From assembly GCA_002402725.1 (NCBI GenBank), contig DHGL01000036.1, positions 1 to 51,760 of the forward strand: 51,760 nucleotides of DNA, in the 5' to 3' direction. Positions 44,361 through 51,760 of this stretch are shown piece after piece. Every line of letters begins with the position of its first letter. Within the stretch, counting starts at the first letter, position 1. This DNA is from Anaerolineaceae bacterium UBA4799. Its GTDB lineage: Bacteria; Chloroflexota; Anaerolineae; Anaerolineales; Anaerolineaceae. Both the position numbers and the translations under genes were made by a program. The notes beneath the pieces were generated by a model. That model saw only the letters and a list, made by a program, of their open reading frames with translations. It did no database searches and was not told the origin of the DNA.

Positions 44361-45149
44361 ATGGCAATTATCCGCATGGACCATATTCCCGAATCTGTAA
44401 AAATGAACTTACCGCTGAACCTGATTGTTCCAGATCCCGGTGAAATGAAGGGAGTTCCATTAGCAGAACGGAAGGTGCTCTATTTGCTGCATGGGTTGAG
44501 CGATGACGCCAGCGCGTGGGGACGTTTTACGAAAATTGAGCTTTACGCCCGGAAATATGGACTGGTGGTGGTGATGCCCTCGGTTGGACGAAGTTTTTAC
44601 ACAGACCAGGCCAATGGGCAGCATTACTTCACCTATCTGGTTGAAGAACTTCCGCGTTACCTGGAAGAGGTCTTTGGGATTAAACCAGCACGCGAGAACA
44701 CGCTCATCGCCGGGCTCTCGATGGGAGGTTACGGAGCGATGAAGGCGGCCTTACTGCACCCCGAGCATTATTTCGCAGCGGGGAGTTTTTCAGGGTTATT
44801 GTCGTTGAGTATCGTGAACTTTGCGCCTGCGGATGATTCCATGCGCGTAGAATTCGAGTATTTGTTTGGCAATCTCGAAGATTTGCCGGGCAGTTCGCAA
44901 GACCCAATGACGTGGTTGCGCGCAGCCGCAGCAAAACACGCTGACCTTTCCCGTCTTTATGCATCCTGCGGGCGGCAAGACGACCTGTATCCCGTAAACC
45001 TAATGTTCAGGGATGAATGTGAAAAACTCGCCATACCCCTTCATTTTCATGAGACGGGCGGCGGCCATCAGTGGAGTTTATGGGACAGGGAAATCGCCAG
45101 TTTCCTGGCTTTTGCACTCAAATCCGGGGGAAACGAGGTGGATGGATGA
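44361..45149 (+). CDS. Esterase of the EstA / S-formylglutathione hydrolase-like family
   Basis: 262-residue alpha/beta hydrolase (putative esterase family PF00756). VLYLLHGLSDDASAWGRFT forms the oxyanion region, GLSMGGYGAMKAAL holds the nucleophile Ser, GRQDDLY the acid and GGGHQW the catalytic His. It resembles tributyrin esterase EstA more than a true formylglutathione hydrolase. No signal peptide, so it is cytoplasmic. The ATG at 44361 has AAAGGA six bases upstream. Its stop overlaps the start of the PHP gene, so the two products are coupled. The natural ester is unknown. Confidence 0.88.
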   Translation: MAIIRMDHIPESVKMNLPLNLIVPDPGEMKGVPLAERKVLYLLHGLSDDASAWGRFTKIELYARKYGLVVVMPSVGRSFYTDQANGQHYFTYLVEELPRYLEEVFGIKPARENTLIAGLSMGGYGAMKAALLHPEHYFAAGSFSGLLSLSIVNFAPADDSMRVEFEYLFGNLEDLPGSSQDPMTWLRAAAAKHADLSRLYASCGRQDDLYPVNLMFRDECEKLAIPLHFHETGGGHQWSLWDREIASFLAFALKSGGNEVDG

Positions 45150-46450
45150 TTAAATTCGACCTGTCGATCGACCATGGGCAGCAAGGTTCGTATTTCACCG
45201 TGCCTTTTGAAGTTCCCGTGGGGATTGAATCGATTGAACTGAGCTACCAGTATCCGCGTCGAGCAGCATATAAAGAAAAACTGCTAAATGGTGTTTTCAC
45301 GGCTATGCCGGAAATAAACATCGTGGATATCGGTTTGATCACGCCGGATGGCCGGCAAGTGGGGGCTTCAGGTTCAGACAAAACCCGGATCTATATAAGT
45401 GAATGTAAAGCCACACCTGGTTACACTGCGTGTGCCGTCTCACCAGGCCGCTGGCAGATCATTGTAGGCGCGTATAAGATCGCACCAGAAGGGGTGGATT
45501 TGCACTACGAGATCATCCTTAAAGAAAAATCATGGCGCTGGCTAAGGGGTGACCTGCATGTACATTCCATCGCTTCAGACGGTGTGCATACGATTGAGGA
45601 ACTGGCAATGAAGGCTAAAGCCAACGGGTTGGATTTCCTGGCAATCACCGACCATAACCAGATGGTTTCATCTGCAGAATTGCCGTGCATTCCGGGAGTG
45701 ACTCTGATACCGGGGGTGGAGTGGACCCATTACCAGGGGCATGCCAACTTCTTAGGTGTGGACACGCCTTATGACGAACCATTCTTCACGAATTCATTGG
45801 AGGATACAAAGGCACGCTTTGCCAGCGCGCGTGAGCGTGGAGCATTGACCACCATCAATCATCCATTTGAGGGCAATAGCAGTTTTCTTTTCGATTTCAA
45901 CGAACTACCATTCGACTGCCTGGAAGTATGGAACGGACCGATGCGTGAATCCAACTTAAAGGCGGTAGGATTGTGGCAGCAATGGCTTGGCAGCGGAATG
46001 CGCGTGCCGATCACCGGCGGAAGCGACTACCACCGCGATACTCCTTTTATCTTTTTAGGCGGTCCAACGATGGGCGTATACGCCTTATCAGCCGGGACGA
46101 GTGACATTATCAGTGCGCTACGTCAGGGACACAGTTACATCACCTTCGCGCCCAATGGTCCAACTATCGAAATGCGCGCTGGCTCAGGTATCATGGGGGA
46201 CCAGGTTCCCTGGCAGGACGTAAGGGAGTTGCAACTATGCCTGGCGGGGTTGCTCGCGGGTGATGTGGTGCGCGTGGTGAGCGGTGGGGAAAATGACATT
46301 GTGTATACAGCGGCTTCAGATGGCTCGCTGGAATTCACCTATGCGATGAAGCAGCCGGGGTTTGCCAGGGTGGAGGTGCTGCGGGCTTTTCTTCCAGGCT
46401 TGCCGCTGCTGCCGGCGCTGTTGAGCAATCCGATCTATTTCACGGCTTGA
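45146..46450 (+). CDS. PHP-domain metallohydrolase (CehA/McbA-like)
   Basis: 434 residues. An N-terminal beta region (about 1-125) precedes the PHP catalytic domain (about 130-330). The latter has the metal-binding GDLHVHSIASDG, ITDHNQ, GVEWTHYQGHANFLG, TINHP, EVWNG and GGSDYHRD. A C-terminal beta domain of about 90 residues follows. This layout fits the CehA/McbA family, which hydrolyses carbamate or phosphate esters; the true substrate cannot be told. The ATG at 45146 overlaps the esterase stop (ATGA). The 3' end overlaps the convergent membrane-protein gene by 11 bases. Confidence 0.87.
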   Translation: MIKFDLSIDHGQQGSYFTVPFEVPVGIESIELSYQYPRRAAYKEKLLNGVFTAMPEINIVDIGLITPDGRQVGASGSDKTRIYISECKATPGYTACAVSPGRWQIIVGAYKIAPEGVDLHYEIILKEKSWRWLRGDLHVHSIASDGVHTIEELAMKAKANGLDFLAITDHNQMVSSAELPCIPGVTLIPGVEWTHYQGHANFLGVDTPYDEPFFTNSLEDTKARFASARERGALTTINHPFEGNSSFLFDFNELPFDCLEVWNGPMRESNLKAVGLWQQWLGSGMRVPITGGSDYHRDTPFIFLGGPTMGVYALSAGTSDIISALRQGHSYITFAPNGPTIEMRAGSGIMGDQVPWQDVRELQLCLAGLLAGDVVRVVSGGENDIVYTAASDGSLEFTYAMKQPGFARVEVLRAFLPGLPLLPALLSNPIYFTA

Positions 46451-47597
46451 GCAGCGCCAGCCGGGCAGCGATATCCTGCAACAGGTAGCCCGGTTCCAGC
46501 CACAGACCGTAGATCACCTCGTTGGTCTGGTTGGGGGTGAGTGAGTGTGCCGGGTTGATCCACAGGAAGTTTGCCAGCAGTGTCAGGATGAAGAGCAACC
46601 AGATTTGGTCCGGACGGTTAGATAACCTCTTGCCGACCAGGATCAAAGCAAAGGGTAGCATAGGTAGCAGGTATTCTATTTCTATTGGAATGCGCAGGAA
46701 GATAACTTCCACACCCAGCACGACCGCCAGGGAAAACCAGCTCAACCCATCGAGGCGTGTCACCACTGGTTTTTGGCTACGCATAACCGCAGCCAGCCAA
46801 CGAATGAACACCCAAAGGACGACCGGTATGCTGAAGAACATCAGATTCTTATAAAAGAAGCGCCCGAAACGCAGTGGTGGAGTCCATAAGGACGGGTCAC
46901 CAGTGCTCAATACCAGCCAGCGGCTTAAATCCCATTCCAGAAAGTCCAACGGAGGAAGAAAGAAAATGAACGACAGCAGCGCGACACTGGAAGCGGCGAG
47001 TAGAAGCTGGCGACGTTGATTATTGTGGACCAGGAAAAGATAAATCAGCAGCATACTCACCGGCAATGCCGTGGATAAGCGGCAGCCGACAGCCAGCGCC
47101 AGCGAAATCGCCGCGGGCATAAAACGTTCATGAAGCAGCAGGTCAAAGCCGAGGAAAAAGAAACCCAAAGCCCACAGGTAATCGATGGTGCTGGCAGCGT
47201 TCACCCAGAAGAAAGGCTGCACCATCAGGATAGTACTGAGCAGCGTTGGGTGCGGGACAGCATAAAACCGGCAGACCTTGCGGAAAGAGTGGAGCATGAC
47301 CAGGGACATGAAAACGGTGCCCAGGTTTGTAAGCAGGCTGCCGCCAGCCAGGTTGAGGAAGAAAACCAAGACCTCATGCACAAAAAAACCAGGTAAACGA
47401 GAAGGCACGTAATCGAAGGTGGCTGCGAAATGCTGCCCGGTGCGCACAACCCCGAGAGAATCACTATCGCTGCCGTAGCCGAGGAAGGTAAGCGGCACAT
47501 ATAGCAGCGCTGCCGCAGCCAGCAGCACCCAGGATGGTAGCGCTTCTACTTCATCCGCCAGTCTACTAAAGGAGAATCGATTATTCAAATGATTCAT
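46440..47597 (-). CDS. Multi-pass membrane protein, GT-C glycosyltransferase-like
   Basis: 385 residues with about nine or ten hydrophobic segments. Near residue 40-75 an acidic GYGSDSDSLG in the first outer loop is followed by YVPSRLPGFFVHE; such an acidic loop after TM1 is typical of GT-C sugar transferases that use lipid-linked donors, and the rest (FWVNAASTIDYLWALGFFFLG, EIEYLLPMLPFAL) fits that fold. No specific family is certain. It lies 38 bases downstream of alr on the same strand and overlaps the convergent PHP gene by 11 bases. Confidence 0.6.
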   Translation of the reverse strand: MNHLNNRFSFSRLADEVEALPSWVLLAAAALLYVPLTFLGYGSDSDSLGVVRTGQHFAATFDYVPSRLPGFFVHEVLVFFLNLAGGSLLTNLGTVFMSLVMLHSFRKVCRFYAVPHPTLLSTILMVQPFFWVNAASTIDYLWALGFFFLGFDLLLHERFMPAAISLALAVGCRLSTALPVSMLLIYLFLVHNNQRRQLLLAASSVALLSFIFFLPPLDFLEWDLSRWLVLSTGDPSLWTPPLRFGRFFYKNLMFFSIPVVLWVFIRWLAAVMRSQKPVVTRLDGLSWFSLAVVLGVEVIFLRIPIEIEYLLPMLPFALILVGKRLSNRPDQIWLLFILTLLANFLWINPAHSLTPNQTNEVIYGLWLEPGYLLQDIAARLALLKP

Positions 47598-47635
47598 TGG
47601 ATCACGGGGGTAGAACCACTCGTCGGGGCATCGGG

Positions 47636-48760
47636 TTAATAAGTGTCGTAGATTCTGGGCACACGCTGATTGATCTGGCAGGTGACTTCGTATGTAATGG
47701 TGTTGAGCTTAGTTGCCCACTCGTAAACGCTGATCTCTTCATCACCGCTGCAGCCGATGAGAACGACCTCATCCCCTACTTTTACATTCGTCTCCGCGCC
47801 AAGGTCGATCATGGACTGGTCCATACAGACACGCCCGACGACGGGGTAGGCGTGACCTTTGATGAGCACTCGGCCGTTATTGGAAAACAAACGGTTGAAG
47901 CCGTCTGCGTAGCCCGCCGGGATGGTGGCAATCCAGGTGTCTTGTGGTGCAAACCAGGTGCGGCCGTAACCGATGGAAGTGCCTGCTTCGACTTTCTTTA
48001 GAAATGAGACGCGGGTGCGCAGGCTAAGGCCGGGTTTGAGGTCAACACTATGGGAGGACGGTTCACCAGGATAGAACCCGTATATCATGATACCTGGGCG
48101 TACCATGTCCATCCAGCTTTGAGGATAATCGAGCACTCCGCCTGAGTTGGCGCAGTGTACCAGGGGTATTTTTGTACCGATGGCGAACTCGATCGCCGAA
48201 ACGGCTGTTTTAAACCTTTCGATTTGTTCTTGCGTGTAGGCATTATCCATTGAATCACTAACCGGCAAATGGGTGAAGACGCCTTCGAGAGTGAGATTGG
48301 GGCAGTCAGCGGAGATGAATTTTGCCAGATCGGCTGCCTGCTTAATGGGTACGCCAATGCGTCCCATGCCACTGTCAATTTTCAAATGCACGTGCCTGGT
48401 AAGTCCTAATCCGTGGCAAACACGCTGCAGCGCGTGGATATTTTCGCGTTCGCAAACCGTCAAAGTAATCTCGTGCTTAATGGCGCTTTCCATCTCTTCA
48501 GGGAATGCCGGGCTGAACTTGAGAATGGGAAGGTGAATATCCGCATCGCGCAATTGAATGCCTTCTGGAATGGTGGCCACACCCAGCCAGTCTACACCGA
48601 TGTGCTGTGCCATGCGTGAGACTTCTACCGCGCCGTGACCGTAGGCATTGGCTTTGACCGCGATCAGGATCTTGCGATCGCTGCCAACCGCTCTGCGGAT
48701 GCCTTCGATGTTATAGCGAATGTTGCCAAGGTGAATCTGCGCGTGCGTCTGGTAAAGCAT
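47636..48760 (-). CDS. alr: Alanine racemase
   Basis: PLP enzyme making D-alanine for peptidoglycan; 374 residues. The PLP lysine is Lys36 in AVKANAYGHG, the catalytic Tyr is in SIGYGRTW, and family motifs KIDSGMGRIG, VRPGIMIYG and VCMDQSMIDLG are intact. The ATG at 48760 has AGGTGG four bases upstream. It follows the ornithine racemase gene by eight bases in the same operon. Its sequence is an ordinary alanine racemase, so it probably keeps its cell-wall role, though a second substrate in this amino-acid operon is possible. Confidence 0.93.
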   Translation of the reverse strand: MLYQTHAQIHLGNIRYNIEGIRRAVGSDRKILIAVKANAYGHGAVEVSRMAQHIGVDWLGVATIPEGIQLRDADIHLPILKFSPAFPEEMESAIKHEITLTVCERENIHALQRVCHGLGLTRHVHLKIDSGMGRIGVPIKQAADLAKFISADCPNLTLEGVFTHLPVSDSMDNAYTQEQIERFKTAVSAIEFAIGTKIPLVHCANSGGVLDYPQSWMDMVRPGIMIYGFYPGEPSSHSVDLKPGLSLRTRVSFLKKVEAGTSIGYGRTWFAPQDTWIATIPAGYADGFNRLFSNNGRVLIKGHAYPVVGRVCMDQSMIDLGAETNVKVGDEVVLIGCSGDEEISVYEWATKLNTITYEVTCQINQRVPRIYDTY

Positions 48761-48768
48761 TCGACCAC

Positions 48769-49863
48769 CTATTTATTGGAGTTTTCTTGAAAGATGATTT
48801 TATGAACATAAGGCGAAGTGCTGGCCGCCAACAGAGCGCCATAACCCGGGTAAAAAGCCACCTCGTCTCCAGTAGATAGTGATTGGTACGCGTCCTGCAC
48901 ATCCAGCAGCAGGTGGTCGCTGCTGCCGCCAAGGATGATGATACCGGGATCCTCAGGAGTCAGGTTGTCAATCGCCACATCCTGGCGGCCGATATTGCAG
49001 ATGGCACGCCGGCGCACGCCGCGGTCGATGAACTCAGGGGTACCCCCGAAGGCGTCCTGGCCGCGTTCACCGATGGGAATAGAAGGCTTTTCCTCCAGTT
49101 CGATGATCTCAGCGACCAGGCGCGCGGTATCCTGTCGCGTTCCCGGGAAAGGTGATCTGTCGAGCACATTGCGGCCAAGCAGAATGGTTTCACCAATGCG
49201 CAGCAGGTTTATCTGAGCGGGCATTTTACCTGCCAGCAGCAAAGGCAGGTTGGCGCTGTTTCCGGCGCATAATACCGGCAACTGGATGGAAAATCGTGTT
49301 TCAGCCTGGTCACGCAAGTCAATGAGCTGTTGCATTTTTTCAGCGGTGGGGATGACACCACCGTAACAGGCCAGGTTGCAGCCTAGACCGGTGATTTCAA
49401 CACCCGGTAAATTGGTTATTGCGCCTAATACTTCGTTCAACTTTGCCGGCCAGATACCCTCGCGCAAGTCACCCAAGTCGATCATCAGGATGAGGCGGTG
49501 ATTTTTTTGATTTGCCAGCGCTGAAATGGAGAGCCTTTTGATGGTTTCCAGATCGGAAACGAGCGAGATATCTGCGATTCGAACGACATCCTCCAACCGG
49601 CTGGGGGTGGGGATGCGCAGCAGCATGAGCGGAAGTTTTGTGCCGTTTTGACGGATCGCTTCCAGGTTTTCCAGGCGGGAATCCGCCAGCATGTCCGCGC
49701 CGCTTTCTTCGAGCGCGCGCATGACCGCGGGGTGCGCGCACACGACCTTCCCTACGCAAGCGACTGAAATGCCATTATTGTGGCATAAATGGATGATCGC
49801 GCGCGCATTTTCGGCAATACGATCAGTGTAGAGTTCCAGACGGGGTGTGAATAATTTTGTCAA
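48769..49863 (-). CDS. orr: Ornithine racemase (alanine racemase N-domain family)
   Basis: PLP enzyme of 364 residues thought to convert L-ornithine to D-ornithine for the aminomutase. The TIM-barrel begins with PRLELYTDRIAENARAII; the PLP lysine is Lys39 in ACVGKVVCAHP, followed by DSRLENLEAI, MIDLGDLREGI, GLGCNLACYGG and NLLRIGETILLG, a pattern of Orr-like proteins rather than Alr. The start is a TTG at 49863 in a TTGA overlap with the previous stop and with GGAAGGGA upstream; a TTG at 49881 is an alternative. Its place after OraE and the GlmL-like gene strongly supports ornithine as the substrate. Confidence 0.85.
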   Translation of the reverse strand: MTKLFTPRLELYTDRIAENARAIIHLCHNNGISVACVGKVVCAHPAVMRALEESGADMLADSRLENLEAIRQNGTKLPLMLLRIPTPSRLEDVVRIADISLVSDLETIKRLSISALANQKNHRLILMIDLGDLREGIWPAKLNEVLGAITNLPGVEITGLGCNLACYGGVIPTAEKMQQLIDLRDQAETRFSIQLPVLCAGNSANLPLLLAGKMPAQINLLRIGETILLGRNVLDRSPFPGTRQDTARLVAEIIELEEKPSIPIGERGQDAFGGTPEFIDRGVRRRAICNIGRQDVAIDNLTPEDPGIIILGGSSDHLLLDVQDAYQSLSTGDEVAFYPGYGALLAASTSPYVHKIIFQENSNK

Positions 49864-51197
49864 ATATCCCTTCCGACCCAATCAACGAAGGTGGATTTTA
49901 CTTCATCCGGGTATTTTTGCGCGATGGTACCCAACGCTGAAAAACGGTAGGCATCATCAAGCAGGATGGGTGTGCCTGGCTGGGGGAGCAGATATTTGCC
50001 TGCGCCAGTACAGATCCGCTGCAGAATCTCCGCCCCGCCTGTGACCCTGGTGAGGGCACCGCCGGTGCCGATCACTTTTTTCACCGCGGTCAGGTCTTTG
50101 CCTTTGACCACCTGTCTACGGCCAGACGGGGTGTAGAGGTCGGTAACCAGGGCAGCGTGCCGTTTGGCGCTGATTTCCACAGCCTTAGTACACAACCAAT
50201 GTGTCAGTTCTACCTGTTTATCGGTCACTGGTATGGCTTGAAGTTCAGCCAGCCCATCTTCACTCTCCCAATCCTGGACAATTTCAATAATATTTTTAGC
50301 ATTGATGAATACGCCCAGGTCACCTTCAACCGTTCTTTTGGCGTGGGGTTCTGGTTCCAGTAATTTCAATGACCATTCCTGGCTGCCGTCTGTGACGCTG
50401 TGTACATCGGTGGTGGCACCGCCGACATCGAAGACCAGGCAATCTCCCAGTTCTTCCGCGAAAAGCTCGCTGGCAAGCAGCACTGCGCCGGGAGTGGGAA
50501 GTATGCCATGACGGGTCAATTCTGCCAGGCGGCTCATCCCTGGAGCGTGGATGATATGTCGATTAAACACTTCGTGAATGATGTGGCGCAGCGGTTCGAT
50601 ATTCAGCACATCCACCTCAGGGAAGACATTGTCTGCGATGAGCAGGTCGATGGCAGCGTTCTTGAATATCTCAGTGACTGGCTTGTGCAGCGCGCGGTTG
50701 CCTGCATATACTACTGGAACCTTGAGCGCCAGGTTCGCGATGCGGCGCGCGTTTTCAAGCACGGTATCCTTTTCACCATAATCCACACCTCCAGCCAGAA
50801 GGATAATGTTGGGGTGTATATCACGAATTTCCGCCAGTGCATATTCATCAAGCAGCCCGGCGGTCACTTTTTTGATGATCGCTCCAGCGCCGAGGGCGGC
50901 TTCACGCGCCGCGCGCGCGGTCATGCTGTAAGTCAATCCATGCACGGTCATGCGTAAACCGCCAGCGGCAGAACTGTTAATAAAGACTTCAGCTCCCGAT
51001 TCGATGGGGGTTGAACCGTTCTTCACCTGCTGCAGCGCCTGCTCAACACCCGGCATCACATCTCCCTGGGCGATACTGGTAGGAGCAAAACCCTGCGCAG
51101 CCTGCACCAGGGATCCATGCCGTGATTGCAGAAAGCCGTTCACCTTGGTGATGGTCGATCCTACTTCAATGGTGAGAATATGGATACGCTCGGGCAA
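49860..51197 (-). CDS. GlmL/MutL-like ATPase of the aminomutase cluster
   Basis: 445 residues of the ASKHA fold. ATP-binding motifs are TIEVGSTITKV (9-19), ILLAGGVDYGEKD (about 131-143), FDVGGATTDVH and IGTGGALT. Relatives accompany B12-dependent glutamate mutase (GlmL/MutL) and ornithine aminomutase (the or-3 gene of Clostridium sticklandii) and are thought to protect or reactivate the cobalamin enzyme. This is not the mismatch-repair MutL. A TTG at 51197 is the start, with AAGGTG upstream. It lies 21 bases after the oraE stop and overlaps orr by four bases, one operon. Confidence 0.88.
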   Translation of the reverse strand: MPERIHILTIEVGSTITKVNGFLQSRHGSLVQAAQGFAPTSIAQGDVMPGVEQALQQVKNGSTPIESGAEVFINSSAAGGLRMTVHGLTYSMTARAAREAALGAGAIIKKVTAGLLDEYALAEIRDIHPNIILLAGGVDYGEKDTVLENARRIANLALKVPVVYAGNRALHKPVTEIFKNAAIDLLIADNVFPEVDVLNIEPLRHIIHEVFNRHIIHAPGMSRLAELTRHGILPTPGAVLLASELFAEELGDCLVFDVGGATTDVHSVTDGSQEWSLKLLEPEPHAKRTVEGDLGVFINAKNIIEIVQDWESEDGLAELQAIPVTDKQVELTHWLCTKAVEISAKRHAALVTDLYTPSGRRQVVKGKDLTAVKKVIGTGGALTRVTGGAEILQRICTGAGKYLLPQPGTPILLDDAYRFSALGTIAQKYPDEVKSTFVDWVGRDI

Positions 51198-51218
51198 ATC
51201 ACACCTTGGTCAGAGAAA

Positions 51219-51760
51219 TTACACCAAACCACGCTTCTGCAGGTTCTTCACCATGGCATTGACCACCTGGATACCCTTTGTACCCCTGCCGAAGGTGGCG
51301 TCAAGCCCGGTTTCAGCGGCCATTTCAGCATTCACCTGAGTCCCGCCGGCGATGAGAATGATGCGGTCGCGAATGCCGCGCTCTACGCATAAGTCCGCCA
51401 GCTTCTTCATTTGGGCGCGGTGGATGTCGTTATGGCTGATAATGGTCGAAATTAAAATAGCCTGCGAACTGGTCTCAATGGCAGCGTCGACCAGTTTACT
51501 TACCGGCACAGAAGTGCCAAGATAGTGGTACTTGACGCCGTATTTCTCGATGCCGCCGTGCTTTATATCAAGAATTTCACGCAGACCCACCGAGTGCTCG
51601 TCTTCGCCGACCGTGCCCGCCACTACAGTGAGTTTAACTTTTTTAACGGCTTCCCGTAAGGTCTCTTCGTCCAGGATGACCTCTTTTTCAGGGATCTTTA
51701 AGTCAGAGACGTTAAGGTCGAAAGTAACTTTACCTTTGACTTCAACGAAGCAGCCTTCAG
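51219..51760 (-). CDS. oraE: D-ornithine 4,5-aminomutase E subunit, C-terminal part (cut by window edge)
   Basis: The frame stays open to the right edge of the window, so only the last 180 residues or so are seen; the start lies outside. The visible part holds a short linker and the cobalamin-binding Rossmann domain. The cobalt-ligating motif is DEHSVGLREILDIKHGG (DxHxxG with the axial His), then YHYLGTSVPVSKLVDAAI, STIISHNDIH and GGTQVNAEMAAETGLDATFGRG. The enzyme uses adenosylcobalamin and PLP to turn D-ornithine into 2,4-diaminopentanoate. The wording of these motifs fits OraE and not lysine 5,6-aminomutase KamE. OraS should lie just beyond the edge. Confidence 0.9.
   Translation of the reverse strand, partial: EGCFVEVKGKVTFDLNVSDLKIPEKEVILDEETLREAVKKVKLTVVAGTVGEDEHSVGLREILDIKHGGIEKYGVKYHYLGTSVPVSKLVDAAIETSSQAILISTIISHNDIHRAQMKKLADLCVERGIRDRIILIAGGTQVNAEMAAETGLDATFGRGTKGIQVVNAMVKNLQKRGLV

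Noticed and set aside
49860..51197. Mismatch-repair MutL
   Set aside because: The GlmL/MutL name invites confusion, but the protein has ASKHA ATPase motifs and stands beside oraE and orr; no GHKL motifs are present.
1..51760. tRNA, rRNA and large mobile elements
   Set aside because: Almost all space is taken by convincing protein genes. The gaps are short (the left 590 bases are described above; others are under about 210 bases), and none showed a cloverleaf, rRNA motif or transposase.

Overview
The window reads as a stretch of chromosome from an anaerobic, fermentative Chloroflexota bacterium, most likely of the Anaerolineae type. This is an inference from gene content: a group III phosphofructokinase, a mevalonate-pathway decarboxylase, lipoproteins whose lipobox cysteine is followed by Thr/Pro/Ala-rich linkers, fused MFS-spermidine synthase and DUF1461 membrane proteins, and a B12-dependent ornithine aminomutase cluster. 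No rRNA, tRNA, CRISPR array, prophage or intact insertion sequence was found.

Layout. 1-590: a short inverted-repeat element and the 3' remnant of a DHHW-type gene. 590-1705 (-): phosphofructokinase, G+C-rich against its neighbours. 1869-9274 (+): a complete phosphate module, phoB-phoR-pstS-pstC-pstA-pstB-phoU. It has a PHO-box-like array (four TTAAC-type repeats, exactly 11 bp apart) before pstS and a perfect bidirectional terminator after phoU. 9330-11368: two membrane or lipoprotein genes of unknown role and a Crp/Fnr-type regulator. 11371-16794 (-): YihY/BrkB protein, a heterodimeric ABC exporter with one degenerate ATP site, and an Fpg-type glycosylase. 16945-18887 (+): an MsmK/UgpC-type sugar-transport ATPase without permeases, behind tandem palindromes, then phosphoglycerate mutase. 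18917-23647: DUF1461 protein, fused MFS-spermidine synthase, NAD(P)HX repair enzyme, YtxH and a small membrane protein. 23821-32611 (+): anchored surface protein, pth, mfd, a second two-component system and uvrB. 32635-35175 (-): acylphosphatase, acidic HEAT-repeat protein and RseP-type protease. 35296-43022 (-): a five-component peptide-type ABC importer plus a small coupled membrane protein. 43227-44210 (-): mevalonate-pathway decarboxylase. 44361-46450 (+): esterase and PHP metallohydrolase. 46440-51760 (-): GT-C-like membrane protein, alanine racemase, ornithine racemase, GlmL/MutL-like ATPase and the C-terminal B12 domain of OraE, cut by the window edge.

How the genes work together. PhoBR should sense phosphate limitation and drive the pst-phoU operon through the 11-bp repeats. 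Mfd and UvrB, with the Fpg-like protein, cover excision repair and transcription-coupled repair. OraE, the GlmL-like protein and Orr form the core of oxidative ornithine fermentation (L-ornithine to D-ornithine to 2,4-diaminopentanoate); the peptide importer could feed amino-acid fermentation, but that link is speculative.

Most unusual points: (1) the 974-residue importer binding protein appears to carry the SBP family 5 halves in swapped order, as in a circular permutation; (2) both OmpR-type response regulators have an extended -10 placed so that the A of the ATG would be +1, which predicts leaderless mRNAs; (3) tandem operator-like repeats stand before msmK and before the binding protein; (4) the 'diphosphomevalonate' decarboxylase has Asn where the family motif has Lys and may act on phosphomevalonate.
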